A stretch of 64,000 bases of DNA from Lysinibacillus_B sp031181585 (GCF_047301505.1 NZ_CP154840.1:1488001-1552000); one strand, 5' to 3'. Shown: positions 18,004-26,735, numbered from the stretch's first letter. Notes: generated by a model not told the origin, from the sequence alone. Translations and numbers: made by a program.

Positions 18004-19332
18004 CTAAAATAAACCGAACCGCTTCTTTTTATAGAAGGGTTTGATATCTTCCATTTTTTCTGTCCAATCGTCTATTCCAATGATTTCGAGGGCTATGCCG
18101 TTTAAATGGGGGATAGCAGCATCGGTAATCCCCTTAAAGATTTCCTCTATGTGTCCCTCAAAATCTACGATAAGCAGATAGTTTTGCTCGTTTTCTCGTA
18201 TCTTCTGCCTTACATAAGCCTTTTTAATGTTTTTTTGTGTTTTCATATAAGCTTGTATCGCTTCAATCATTTGTACAGGGTATTCCTTGGGCTCGCTCAG
18301 CAAGGCATTCATTTTTTCTGGTACCGCTGCCTCCATAAAGGTACTGCTTGCAGCTTCACTTCGTTCTTGTCGGTATTGTTCAATCATGGCTTTATTTTTT
18401 GAATCAATCCTAAATCCAAGCCCTCGTGGATTGAGTACAATGCCCGTCATCCTGCTGGAGAGTGCCAAAAGGTCCTCGTAAGTAGCCACATTGCTGCTCC
18501 ACAGCTCTTTATCATACATTTTCTCGAACTCAAACCAGTCGGTAAAGGCCGGAAGCCAGGTGGAATCTTCTTCTCCATCTAGAACAGCAAATTGAATACG
18601 GTCCCCTTGCCTTAAGGTAGTTTTCCCTTGTTCATCAGGAACAGGGGGCTCCTGTTTTAGCAGCTGCATCGGTACTAAGTACCGAGCGCCAAGGACTTCA
18701 TCCAGCATGCGGTCTTCCAATGTTTGTAGAAGCTTTTCTTTCCCTGGTGTGTTTTGTCTGCCATGTAATGTTTGGAAAAAAAGAATCATCGCCTGCTGAA
18801 GATCTGGATTGGTTACGGGAATTTGGATTTCTGGCGTAGTGCTCCAATCCATTGGCGGCAATAGCTCATCTCGCTTCAGCTCAATATAGTACTGCCCGTT
18901 ATCGATCACAATAACTGGCAGGCCTAATATATGAAGGAGACCGAATGTCCTCATGACTTCTTCTCCGCTGATTTTTTTCATCGTAAGCATCACGAACTGC
19001 TGCAGGAAGTAGTCAGCTGCATGCGCCGCATACTCTTCCTTCGAGAAAAACCAGACTCGGCCCTCCACATCAACGTACGGATAGTTAGTCTGCTTATCAA
19101 AGGCTAGATAAAGCGTCTCGGCTGTTTTAACTTTTTCCTTCAGCCGGATTAAGAACTCCTTCATTCGAACATCCAGCCATTCACGCTGGAGAGGTTGGCT
19201 GGCTAGTAAATGTTTTGTCTGATGAATCAAAAAGATCAGTTCCTGAATATTCAATTCTTCATAGGCATTCCCATCCAGACTGTCACTCCGTAAAAATTTA
19301 CCGATGAGCTCATCTGTATTTCTGTCATTCAT
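18004..19332 (-). CDS. SseB-domain protein with unknown N-terminal half
   Basis: A 442-residue cytoplasmic protein. Residues from about 245 to 345 match the SseB N-terminal domain (LRQGDRIQFAVLDGEE, WLPAFTDWFEFEKMY, TYEDLLALSSRMTGIVLNPRG). The last 75 residues match the SseB C-terminal domain (ENEQNYLLIVDFEGHIEEIFKG, ending YKKKRFGLF). The N-terminal 240 residues are predominantly helical and not recognised. SseB proteins are linked to enhanced serine sensitivity and to immunity-type loci. ATG 19332 follows AGGAGG; the frame from 19347 runs through that site. It is a single gene. Confidence 0.7.
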   Translation of the reverse strand: MNDRNTDELIGKFLRSDSLDGNAYEELNIQELIFLIHQTKHLLASQPLQREWLDVRMKEFLIRLKEKVKTAETLYLAFDKQTNYPYVDVEGRVWFFSKEEYAAHAADYFLQQFVMLTMKKISGEEVMRTFGLLHILGLPVIVIDNGQYYIELKRDELLPPMDWSTTPEIQIPVTNPDLQQAMILFFQTLHGRQNTPGKEKLLQTLEDRMLDEVLGARYLVPMQLLKQEPPVPDEQGKTTLRQGDRIQFAVLDGEEDSTWLPAFTDWFEFEKMYDKELWSSNVATYEDLLALSSRMTGIVLNPRGLGFRIDSKNKAMIEQYRQERSEAASSTFMEAAVPEKMNALLSEPKEYPVQMIEAIQAYMKTQKNIKKAYVRQKIRENEQNYLLIVDFEGHIEEIFKGITDAAIPHLNGIALEIIGIDDWTEKMEDIKPFYKKKRFGLF

Positions 19333-19652
19333 ATATGTCCTCCTCATTCGACTACTTCATTATGTGTTATCATAAATCACCTATTTGAAAGGCTGTAAGG
19401 TAAAATAATATATTCCTGTATATTCCAGTGTATCCCACTGGGAAGCCCTCTTGCAAGAGATGACGAAAGCAGGGAACTTTCCTTCAGGGTGTATTCCTCA
19501 ATGTGCTTTCGCTTGCTTTCCTTCTAAATGAGTAAGCCCCGAACCTGCAGCAGGAGCAAGAAAGATTAGGGGGAATATCCCATTTCTGCTATGCTATGAT
19601 TAAAGAATGGGATGCATCTGTTCCGAGTGAAAGGGTAAGGAGGCATGAATAT
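19333..19652. other. Divergent intergenic stretch
   Basis: About 320 nt between the SseB-like (-) and ankyrin (+) genes, so promoters for both should be here, but none is clear enough to place. A perfect 12-bp palindrome CTCTTGCAAGAG lies at 19448-19459. Confidence 0.25.
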
Positions 19653-20699
19653 ATGAATAACCTTGAAAATTTAGTAGAGGCGATTATTAATGAGTCGAGC
19701 GTAAGAGAGGAAACGTATACTTATTTCATTTCAGGGACTACAAATTCGTTTACGAGTGGATATTTTACAGTTATTGGAAATACAGCTTCGTACGATGGAG
19801 ACATCACGATTGAACTATTTGAAAAGTATACAAGCGAAATTGAGGTATTAATGAAGGGGCAGGGCATTCTTTGTATCAAAGTAGATACCGGTATATTAGT
19901 TGAATCTGGGATAGTGAAAGATATGAATCCCGAACTTTTTGATATCGATGTCTTTGAGTTACTGAATTATCAAAGGTATGGACTAGAACCTATGAAGGAA
20001 GCTAGAAAGAAGGTTTTGCAGCAATCGCTGAAGGCCGAAAAAATTAAACAAACATTGGTTTTTGCGTGTTATATGAATGACTTGGACCGAATTAGAAAGT
20101 TGATTACCGGTGCGAAAAAATCCGCTTTGGATAAGGTTCTGAAATATCGCGGCACTGCGTTACAGTTTTGTAGCATGCATAATAATGTTGAGGGATTTCG
20201 ACTATTAGCTGAGAACGGGGCAAACGTAGGAAAGCGTGTCATGGCGCAGACACCTCTTGAAATTGCTTTTAAACACTCAAGCGATATTGTAAATTATATT
20301 CGTTTGGAATTTCCGGATATTTATGAAAAGGAAGTAAAAAAGAAAGGCTTCGGGATTGCTCTCCATTGTAAAGATGAAGCGCTGCTGGAAGAGGTTTTAA
20401 AATTGACACCTGACATAAACCAGGAAAGAAAGCCATTCCCTCCGCTGCATAGTTTTGCGGATTATAATAACGTTGTCGGAATGAAATTTCTACTAGAACG
20501 AGGGGCCAATATCGAATGCAGAAATCAGTATAAGCAAACAGCTCTCCACAGGGCAATTAGAGCCGGAAATACTGCCGCTGTTGAAATGCTAGTAACAAAC
20601 GGTGCTGACATCCATGCTCAAGATGACGAAGGGAAGACAGCAGTGGAGCTAGCAGAAACTTTTGCGGATAAAGATATTATTTATTCCATGCGGATGTAG
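19653..20699 (+). CDS. Ankyrin-repeat protein
   Basis: A 348-residue cytoplasmic protein. The N-terminal 130 residues are unassigned. The remainder carries ankyrin repeats: degenerate ones around GTALQFCSMHNNVEGFRLLAENGANV and PFPPLHSFADYNNVVGMKFLLERGANI, and a canonical last pair YKQTALHRAIRAGNTAAVEM with LVTNGADIHAQDDEGKTAVELA. Ankyrin repeats bind proteins, so it is likely an inhibitor, immunity or scaffold protein. ATG 19653 has AAGGAGG 9 nt upstream. The YwqG-like gene follows after 54 nt in the same direction. Confidence 0.8.
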   Translation: MNNLENLVEAIINESSVREETYTYFISGTTNSFTSGYFTVIGNTASYDGDITIELFEKYTSEIEVLMKGQGILCIKVDTGILVESGIVKDMNPELFDIDVFELLNYQRYGLEPMKEARKKVLQQSLKAEKIKQTLVFACYMNDLDRIRKLITGAKKSALDKVLKYRGTALQFCSMHNNVEGFRLLAENGANVGKRVMAQTPLEIAFKHSSDIVNYIRLEFPDIYEKEVKKKGFGIALHCKDEALLEEVLKLTPDINQERKPFPPLHSFADYNNVVGMKFLLERGANIECRNQYKQTALHRAIRAGNTAAVEMLVTNGADIHAQDDEGKTAVELAETFADKDIIYSMRM

Positions 20700-20753
20700 C
20701 TGCGGATCAGTAATTATGTAACAGATAAGGAACTCACATAGGAGGAAGATAAA

Positions 20754-21500
20754 ATGAATAGGAACCATTTTCTAGATACAATTGAAAAGTCCGAGATCAG
20801 CAACCATAAAGACTATCTACTTCAAGTTTTGAGACCTGCAATTGATATTCTTAAACATCCAGAAGCTGAACTAAAACTGGGCTGCAGCCGTTTTGGCGGA
20901 GCACCTGATTTACCGGCTGGCAGCGAATGGCCTGCATATGAGATGAAGCCTTACCGATTCCTTGGCCAAATCAATTTTGCAGAAATACCGCCAACTGAAG
21001 CCGACCTTCCGGCAAAAGGCCTGTTAAGCCTTTTTGCAGCGGATATACTTCCTGGTGACGACTCTGACCCTGATTTAGAGCCATTTGAGGATGGATATAT
21101 TCATGGTATATACATTCCTGAAACTACAAATTTAGAGACGAAGCTCCCGCCTTATTCAGATACGAGCAAGGCTGTAGTGATTGAGTTTTCACCGACGATA
21201 GATATTCCTTATGACGAATATCAGTTAAAGGATTCGCCTTTTAGCGAAGATCAGAGCGACATTTATACTGAAATACGTGACTCTTTACATAAAAGTTCAG
21301 ACTACCTTCTAGGCTACCCTTCACACTATACATTAGGGTATAATCCGACGCCTGGGGAAGAATGGATCTCATTAGTAACAATTGATTCGGATGATGATCT
21401 GGAGTGGTGCTGGCATGACGGCGATAAATTAATGATATTTATTGAATTAGAGCGATTGAAAAATTTGGACTTTAGCAGACTGAAGTCGGATGCAGGTTAA
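20754..21500 (+). CDS. DUF1963 (YwqG-like) protein
   Basis: A 248-residue soluble protein of the DUF1963 family. Diagnostic parts are SRFGGAPDLPAGSEWP, YRFLGQINFAEIPP, GLLSLFAAD, the acidic DDSDPDLEPFEDGY, and HYTLGYNPTPGEEWISLVTIDSDDDLEW. B. subtilis YwqG lies beside an LXG-toxin locus, but the family's function is unknown. A good AGGAGGAAG precedes ATG 20754. It is probably co-transcribed with the ankyrin gene and ends before the strong terminator at 21710. Confidence 0.8.
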   Translation: MNRNHFLDTIEKSEISNHKDYLLQVLRPAIDILKHPEAELKLGCSRFGGAPDLPAGSEWPAYEMKPYRFLGQINFAEIPPTEADLPAKGLLSLFAADILPGDDSDPDLEPFEDGYIHGIYIPETTNLETKLPPYSDTSKAVVIEFSPTIDIPYDEYQLKDSPFSEDQSDIYTEIRDSLHKSSDYLLGYPSHYTLGYNPTPGEEWISLVTIDSDDDLEWCWHDGDKLMIFIELERLKNLDFSRLKSDAG

Positions 21501-21709
21501 TAGGGGAATGAATCGCATTAAAAAAGAACAGTTAAGACGTATTTGTAATTTCAGCACAAGATTGACAACAAGGTTGTTTTAGAATAAAACAGTCTGCTTC
21601 TTCTGAAAGGCCATCGAGCATAATAAATAAAGATGCTACACGAAGCTGGACGAATAAAATACTCTATCATAAGTAGATGTTAATACTAATATTTATTATA
21701 AAAGCATGA

Positions 21710-21752
21710 AAAAATAGTAGTACAAACGAATATAGTTTGTACTACTATTTTT
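21710..21752. terminator. Strong bidirectional terminator
   Basis: An 18-bp perfect stem AAAAATAGTAGTACAAAC / GTTTGTACTACTATTTTT with a 7-nt loop, between the convergent YwqG-like and subtilisin genes. Confidence 0.9.
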
Positions 21753-21775
21753 AGTATATCCTAATTTTTTTACAA

Positions 21776-23071
21776 TTACTGCACGCGGGCAAATCCGAAT
21801 CCTGAAGCGTAGTCATCGCCTGTAGCAGCGCCGTAACCACCTTTAATATCTACTGATCTTGCTCTCGTTTGTAAGTTAGAACGTAGCTGCGTGTGAGACC
21901 AAGACGGATTTTCAGACCAAATTTTTGCTGCTAAACCTGACACATGAGGAGTAGCCATTGATGTGCCGCTGATTGTATTATAACCACCGTTATACCATGT
22001 AGAATAAACTGCTGAACCAGGAGCTGAGATTTCAATATCTCCTTGCTGGATTACATAATCTCCAGCTGTAGATGCATAGCCGCGTGAAGAGTAGTCAGCT
22101 ACACGGTACGTCCCGTTTTGCTGTACATTTTCCAAAGCTGCAACTGCGATGGCATTTGGTAATGCTCCCGGATAGCCAATTGTTCCTTGCGCATAGCCGG
22201 AATTACCAGCTGCAGCAACTACTAGAACTCCTTTGCTGTATGCATAATTGACAGCACTTGAAATAAGGCTGTTATTCGCCGAAGAACCTAGAGACATATT
22301 AATAACTGTTTTGCTGCCAGTAGCTGTTGCTTGATCTGCTGCATGTCGAATAGCCGCAGCAATATCATCTGAGTAGCCAGAGCCGCTATCTGTTAACACT
22401 TTGTAAGCCCAAAGATCTGCACCTGGAGCAACACCGTAAACGCCGCCTTTATCGCTGCCCCCATCAGCTAATGCTGAACCGGCAACGTGTGTACCATGAC
22501 CGTTTCTATCTGTACAGCTATTGTTGATAAGTGTTGTAGCACCTGTAAAGTCTTTACATTGCTCTACGTTATTGACAAGGTCAGCATGAGAAGTGTTGAC
22601 ACCTGTATCAAGTACGGCGATATTAATGCCGCTTCCTCCAGATGTAGATGTTAAATTGTTGTTGTTGTAAATTGCTTTAATACCCCAAGGGATTTGTTGA
22701 GAGGCTCTCGCAGAAATTGTTGAATCCGTTATTTCATTTTCTAGCATATTATCTTTTTCTAAGTCTATCGTGTCCAAGGTAACGATAGGAACCTTTGTAA
22801 CGGTGAAGTTTTTATTATTCTGCAGCGCTTCGAATTGTTTTTCAGTCATATCAGTTGAAAATCCGTTCTCTGTTAATTCCCAACGAGGAGAATATTGAGT
22901 TTTTAATGTTGACTTTGCGGATGTGTTGTTTGCCTCAACATACACACGGAATTTTTCCTGACTCTCGTCGTTTCTTGAGCTGCTGTCGCTGCTCATGGTT
23001 GTCGCATGCACCGGATTGATTACTGCTCCTGCAATCAAAAGACTAAGCAACGCACTTTTCATTTTTTTCAT
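21776..23071 (-). CDS. Secreted subtilisin, sphericase-like
   Basis: A 431-residue exported serine protease. Signal peptide residues 1-23 (LLSLLIAGAVINPVHA); propeptide to about 121; mature enzyme from about ASQQIPWGI. Catalytic D155 (AVLDTGV), H192 (GHGTHVAG), oxyanion N290 (AAAGNSG) and S371 (SGTSMATPH). C172 and C186 lie either side of an insertion before HGTHVAG, as in sphericase and cold-active Bacillus subtilisins, and probably form a disulphide. AAGGGG precedes ATG 23071. It is transcribed divergently from an HTH-TPR regulator that has its own peptide gene, so it is a likely target of that circuit. Confidence 0.92.
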   Translation of the reverse strand: MKKMKSALLSLLIAGAVINPVHATTMSSDSSSRNDESQEKFRVYVEANNTSAKSTLKTQYSPRWELTENGFSTDMTEKQFEALQNNKNFTVTKVPIVTLDTIDLEKDNMLENEITDSTISARASQQIPWGIKAIYNNNNLTSTSGGSGINIAVLDTGVNTSHADLVNNVEQCKDFTGATTLINNSCTDRNGHGTHVAGSALADGGSDKGGVYGVAPGADLWAYKVLTDSGSGYSDDIAAAIRHAADQATATGSKTVINMSLGSSANNSLISSAVNYAYSKGVLVVAAAGNSGYAQGTIGYPGALPNAIAVAALENVQQNGTYRVADYSSRGYASTAGDYVIQQGDIEISAPGSAVYSTWYNGGYNTISGTSMATPHVSGLAAKIWSENPSWSHTQLRSNLQTRARSVDIKGGYGAATGDDYASGFGFARVQ

Positions 23072-23136
23072 TCGACCTAACCCCTTTTCAAATTAGATTT
23101 TGTACTACAATTTGAATCTACCATACTTTCAGTTTT

Positions 23137-23165
23137 TTGATTATTGGGAAAAGTTTGAGTATAAT
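23137..23165 (+). promoter_or_regulatory. Sigma-A promoter of the HTH-TPR regulator
   Basis: TTGATT (23137-23142), a 17-nt spacer, and a perfect TATAAT (23160-23165). The start codon at 23206 lies 41 nt downstream. The same 134-nt gap must hold the divergent subtilisin promoter. Confidence 0.8.
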
Positions 23166-23205
23166 AAATGTAAAAAATAGTAATTTGAGAAGGGAGGTTA
23201 CTAGC

Positions 23206-24426
23206 ATGAAAATGGGATCATTAATTAAGTACTATCGTACAAAGCTAGGAATGACACAGAATTCAGTGGCTATGGGGATTTGCTCGATTCCTCATTTAAG
23301 TAAAATCGAAAATAATAATAAAGAAGCAAATAGCGAGACAATCCGTCTATTGCTAGAACGTTTAAACATTAGTATCCACGATGTTGAGAATAGCGAACAA
23401 AATATCGTGCAGTTATTAAATGATTTACAAAGACATATCAATTACTTGGAGGATGAGAAAGTAAAAGAGACAATGGACAAATTAAAAGAATACGAAGAAA
23501 TAATTGGTTTTACGGAATCTATTTATTTATATGAACTTTATAAACTGCGTTATTATGTGTTTGTTAACGAGCATAAATTAGCAGAGAATCAATTAAGATG
23601 GCTAAATGCCCACCGGCAAAATCTTTCCCAACATGAAAGGTATTTACATTCATATTATTATGCATTAGTTTTAATAACAAAAGGTAAATATGAAGAAGCA
23701 GCTACAGAACTAACTAAAATACTCCAAATACATCCAGAACTAGGTTCACTAGAAGGAGAGTTTTACTACCATTTTGCTCTAATAAAAGGACGGTTAGAAG
23801 AACCAAGCCAAGCAATTATTTATGGGAAAAAAGCTCTTCAATTCTATAAGGACCAATTTAATTTTAAAAGAATTGTTTATACATTAATGTCCCTGGCACT
23901 CAATTACTCTCGTGGAAAGGTGTTTCATGAAGCGATCGAAATCTATGAACATCTCGTAAGAAATGTAGAACTATTACAGCAGCAGCAGCTATTACCTGCC
24001 ATATATCACAATTTGGGGGATTTGTACCAAATGAGGGGGGAGTATGAAAATGCCTTAATTTACTTTGAAAAAAGCGCTTCGTTAATGTCAAAGAACTGCG
24101 ATCATTATCTGCTTTGTTTATATAACTTAGGTGTTACACAACTTCGCTTAGAACAAGTGGAGAAGAGTATAAAAACCTTCAGTGTTCTAAAGGAAGAAGC
24201 GAAAAATAAGAAAAAATTAAGTTTTAATTTATTCGCTACCTTTTATTTATATTTACTGGCGGAAGAAAAAGAGAAAGCAATGGATTTTTTAGAAGGGAGG
24301 TTAATTCCGTTTACAGCAGATAATGAAGAATTAAAAGAAATGCACCAACAATTTTCTTATTTATTGGGAGAGTATTATCGACAAGAGAAAAAGTTTGAAA
24401 AAGCTATGCAATTTATTGAAATCTAA
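23206..24426 (+). CDS. HTH-TPR quorum-sensing regulator (RRNPP, NprR-like)
   Basis: A 406-residue cytoplasmic regulator. The N-terminal XRE helix-turn-helix spans residues 4-60 (GSLIKYYRTKLGMTQNSVAMG and PHLSKIENN). The rest is a run of TPR-type helical repeats (YYALVLITKGKYEEAATELTKIL, YHNLGDLYQMRGEYENALIYFEKSA, LYNLGVTQLRLEQVEKSIKTF). Order and length match the RRNPP family, closest in size to NprR, whose TPRs bind an imported peptide. ATG 23206 has GGGAGG upstream; the longer frame from 23137 begins in the promoter. A peptide gene follows 14 nt after its stop and a subtilisin lies divergently. Confidence 0.85.
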   Translation: MKMGSLIKYYRTKLGMTQNSVAMGICSIPHLSKIENNNKEANSETIRLLLERLNISIHDVENSEQNIVQLLNDLQRHINYLEDEKVKETMDKLKEYEEIIGFTESIYLYELYKLRYYVFVNEHKLAENQLRWLNAHRQNLSQHERYLHSYYYALVLITKGKYEEAATELTKILQIHPELGSLEGEFYYHFALIKGRLEEPSQAIIYGKKALQFYKDQFNFKRIVYTLMSLALNYSRGKVFHEAIEIYEHLVRNVELLQQQQLLPAIYHNLGDLYQMRGEYENALIYFEKSASLMSKNCDHYLLCLYNLGVTQLRLEQVEKSIKTFSVLKEEAKNKKKLSFNLFATFYLYLLAEEKEKAMDFLEGRLIPFTADNEELKEMHQQFSYLLGEYYRQEKKFEKAMQFIEI

Positions 24427-24440
24427 AGGAGAGTGTGAAT

Positions 24441-24530
24441 ATGAAAAAAAATGCTGGATTATCAATCTTAATACTGAGTGTTGCAATAATAATTATGTCT
24501 ATTCCAATTCATCCGCCAGTTTTACAATAA
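24441..24530 (+). CDS. Candidate quorum-sensing propeptide
   Basis: A 29-codon gene. It starts MKKN, has a hydrophobic core AGLSILILSVAIIIM, and ends SIPIHPPVLQ. This is the layout of exported Phr/NprX/PapR precursors: short basic start, secretion segment, and C-terminal signal. AAAGGAG (24425-24431) overlaps the regulator's stop and sits 9 nt from ATG 24441. A strong terminator (24707-24754) closes the unit. By family precedent, the C-terminal 5-10 residues would be released, re-imported by an oligopeptide permease, and bound by the regulator's TPRs. The mature form is inferred. Confidence 0.7.
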   Translation: MKKNAGLSILILSVAIIIMSIPIHPPVLQ

Positions 24531-24706
24531 TTCACATCCGTATTTTCAGTTAGACCATTTCGACATTGAATAGTTAAAAAGTGAAGCTTGACAAGCACTA
24601 AGTGTGACAGGGCTTCTACTAAATAACCTCGTTGGATATAATCCCGACATCACTGATAAAATTTGTTAGTGTTAAGTTTATGAAGCATTAGTTCAAAGTA
24701 ACTTTA

Positions 24707-24754
24707 AAAAAAGCTATTGGGCAGCTATTAGTAAGGCTGTCCAATGGCTTTTTT
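24707..24754 (+). terminator. Terminator of the regulator-peptide operon
   Basis: A 19-bp stem AAAAAGCTATTGGGCAGC / GCTGTCCAATGGCTTTTTT (two G-T pairs) with a 10-nt loop and a terminal T-run. Confidence 0.85.
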
Positions 24755-25138
24755 GGGGTTTTCAGATGAAATAGAATTCGATGGCGGCTATGCAGTGAAG
24801 GGGGAAGTGTTTATTCAAAGTGGAAAGTATAGTGTAAACAATGCAGAACTTTGGTTTACGACTGGAAAAGTTTATCGATTGTTTCAACAACTTAAAGAAG
24901 CTTATGAAAACTTAAGGGGCATGTCGTTTTTTTAAATAGAGATGACTCAATCTATTTTGTAATGAACGTTATTCTATTTGGGCAAATCGATGTAAAAGGC
25001 TATTTTCAAGAATTGCCGAGTATCGATAATCGATTAGCATTTGAGTTTCAGTTAGATCAAAGTTAATTGTTTAAAACATTAAATGAGTTAAAGAATATAG
25101 TAAATATTTATGTAGATATGAATGGAGTCAAGGGTTGA
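24744..25138 (+). pseudogene. Broken small protein gene, WapI/immunity-like relic
   Basis: One frame reads EIEFDGGYAVKGEVFIQSGK, then AELWFTTGKVYRLFQQLKEA, to a stop just after a T7 run (24927-24933). Shifting frame at that run continues LNRDDSIYFVMNVILFGQID, VKGYFQELPSIDNRLAFEFQ and LDQS, then an in-frame TAA, then LFKTLNELKNIVNIYVDMNG to TGA 25136. So one homopolymer frameshift and one nonsense codon have broken a protein of about 125 residues. The start overlaps the upstream terminator, so the 5' end is probably lost too. It resembles small Bacillus immunity-type proteins; the family is tentative. Confidence 0.5.
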
Positions 25139-25202
25139 ATAAAAACAGCAATTTCACATGTTATGGCAAATCTTATACTAAGTAAGTCTAGATATTCACT
25201 AT

Positions 25203-25238
25203 AAATACCACTCCAATAACTCTGGAGTGGTATTTTAA
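25203..25238. terminator. Bidirectional terminator
   Basis: A 13-bp perfect stem AAATACCACTCCA / TGGAGTGGTATTT with a 7-nt loop and T/A runs outside. It ends the minus-strand HTH/membrane operon. Confidence 0.85.
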
Positions 25239-25251
25239 AATTCAGTGTGTA

Positions 25252-25749
25252 TTAATGGTAATATTTTTTCATATGGGCGTAGTAGATAATGTTTTGAATG
25301 ATGCCCAAGCTAAGGACAATCGTAATATATACATAATAGGAGAATTGAAAAATTAAAAGAAAAGCAAAAATGGTAATTGCATACGTGTAGTAGACATACA
25401 CCTTACGAGTCGCTTCATTCGTCACTTTACTAAATAACTCATCATCGTCATTGAATTCGTTTAACGTAAAGGCTGTAAATGCCTTTAATTTCTTGGAAGG
25501 GTTTTGGATATTGTATTTTTTGACTTTCAAAATATAGCTTGAGATTAAAATAATAGAAAGAATCAGGCAGATAGCTGAGAGTATTATTGGAATGAAATTT
25601 ATTTTTTCTAAACCTAAAACTATTTGATTTTGCATTTCTATATCTAAGTACTTAAAAGAGTAAGAGGCTCCAGAAAAAGTACCTATAAATAAGACCAAAA
25701 ACGCAATGTTAAATAGCGGTTCTTGAATTCGAATATCCTTTGTTGACAT
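25252..25749 (-). CDS. Four-helix membrane protein, unknown
   Basis: A 165-residue integral membrane protein with four hydrophobic segments at about residues 14-32, 52-72, 119-137 and 140-156 (FNIAFLVLFIGTFSGASYS, FIPIILSAICLILSIILISSYI, YAITIFAFLLIFQFSYYVYI). No family is recognised. Its ATG overlaps the stop of the upstream XRE regulator gene in TGATG, so the two are translationally coupled. XRE-plus-small-membrane-protein pairs are common in Firmicutes; roles are mostly unknown. GAGGATAAC serves as binding site inside the regulator gene. Confidence 0.65.
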   Translation of the reverse strand: MSTKDIRIQEPLFNIAFLVLFIGTFSGASYSFKYLDIEMQNQIVLGLEKINFIPIILSAICLILSIILISSYILKVKKYNIQNPSKKLKAFTAFTLNEFNDDDELFSKVTNEATRKVYVYYTYAITIFAFLLIFQFSYYVYITIVLSLGIIQNIIYYAHMKKYYH

Positions 25750-25955
25750 CAAATGTTATCCTCCTCTAACCAAAATAATTCATCTACAGTAACCTGCAAA
25801 TGCTTTGCTAACTTCAGGGCTAGGGCAACAGACGGTGAAAAATCCCCTTTTTCAATGAAACCAATTGTCTGTCTTGTAACGCCAGCTAATGCTGCTAAAT
25901 CAATTTGAGAAAATCCATGTCTTGCACGTAATTCCTTTACCTTATTTCTTAACAT
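25749..25955 (-). CDS. Small XRE-family transcriptional regulator
   Basis: A 68-residue DNA-binding protein consisting only of an XRE/Cro helix-turn-helix: NKVKELRARHGFSQIDLAAL, GVTRQTIGFIEKG, PSVALALKLAKHLQVTVDEL. It is of the YozG/YvaO-type minimal regulators. ATG 25955 has AAGGAG 8 nt upstream; the longer frame to 26090 runs through the promoter. It overlaps the membrane protein gene. A sigma-A promoter sits just upstream, flanked by GTTAAC/ATTAAC boxes that may serve autoregulation. Confidence 0.85.
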   Translation of the reverse strand: MLRNKVKELRARHGFSQIDLAALAGVTRQTIGFIEKGDFSPSVALALKLAKHLQVTVDELFWLEEDNI

Positions 25956-25979
25956 TTTCCAACTCCTTCCTGTAATTTG

Positions 25980-26008
25980 ATTGTAAAGTATAGTTAACAT
26001 AATGTCAA
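25980..26008 (-). promoter_or_regulatory. Sigma-A promoter of the XRE/membrane operon
   Basis: On the minus strand: perfect TTGACA (plus-strand 26003-26008), a 17-nt spacer containing GTTAAC, and TACAAT (25980-25985). The -10 lies 25 nt before the start codon. Confidence 0.8.
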
Positions 26009-26262
26009 TTATTATTAACAAATTTGGAAGGTGTACAGGAACTACGTAACTATGCCCATTCTTTATTGAGTGACTGTCAATGAATTTCATTTAGGATTAA
26101 TTTGAGTAAGCTGCGGTTCTTGCTAAAGACGGCGAACTTATTCGTTAGTTATCGAAGGGTGTTAATGAAAAGAATTCACAAACAACCGAGAGAGCGTGTT
26201 GAAGGAGAATGGAATTGTTGTTCTCAGCAAGTGGAAAAGCGTTTATAGGTGTGAAATAGAAA

Positions 26263-26294
26263 AGAACCCCCTATGAAGTATTAGAGGTTCTCCT
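26263..26294 (-). terminator. Possible terminator of the DUF4279 gene
   Basis: AGAACC / GGTTCT with adjacent partial pairing CCT / AG, and an A-run upstream giving a T-run on the minus strand. It lies 10-40 nt past the stop of the minus-strand gene. Confidence 0.4.
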
Positions 26295-26303
26295 TTAAAA
26301 AGC

Positions 26304-26735
26304 CTATTCGATAACATTATTGTAAATATCAAATTCATATTTAGCGCCAATTTTATGGGCGAATTCTATCAGCCTGTGATTAATGCCAAGCCCTTGGGTT
26401 TGATAGCTATTAAAGTAAATAACGGTCATTATATAACATTCTAAATTGTACATTTCTTTATATTTGTTGATAATTTCTGCAGAGTTAAATAAGGAATCTA
26501 CGATTTGGTTAATGAGTGCTTCCGGGTGGTCAGTCAGGATATAATCTGTTCCTAGCTTCCAAGCAGTTTCATACCTAATATGTTTATTTTTACCCCTTAT
26601 AAATTCCTCCCCTTGCCTGTATGATTCCGTTGGATTTAGTCCTATCTCTTTTGTGAATTCATCTAATGGAAAGCTATCCCCGTATAAAATAAAATAAGCC
26701 ATTGTTTTAGTACAATATTCTTCCAAATTGAACAC
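26304..26735 (-). CDS. DUF4279 family protein
   Basis: About 143 residues. The opening AYFILYGDSFPLDEFTKEIG followed by LNPTESYRQGEEF and YETAWKLGTDYI is the DUF4279 pattern, a family of small soluble proteins found near polymorphic-toxin and immunity genes; no activity is established. The start is uncertain: GTG 26735 lies inside the GAGAGGTG site, while the in-frame TTG at 26726 has better spacing. It is a single gene. Confidence 0.7.
   Translation of the reverse strand: MFNLEEYCTKTMAYFILYGDSFPLDEFTKEIGLNPTESYRQGEEFIRGKNKHIRYETAWKLGTDYILTDHPEALINQIVDSLFNSAEIINKYKEMYNLECYIMTVIYFNSYQTQGLGINHRLIEFAHKIGAKYEFDIYNNVIE

Noticed and set aside
23095..23115. Sequence GTAGTACAAA shared by the subtilisin promoter region and its terminator stem
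   Set aside because: Only ten bases, and one copy is constrained by the terminator hairpin; too weak for an operator claim.
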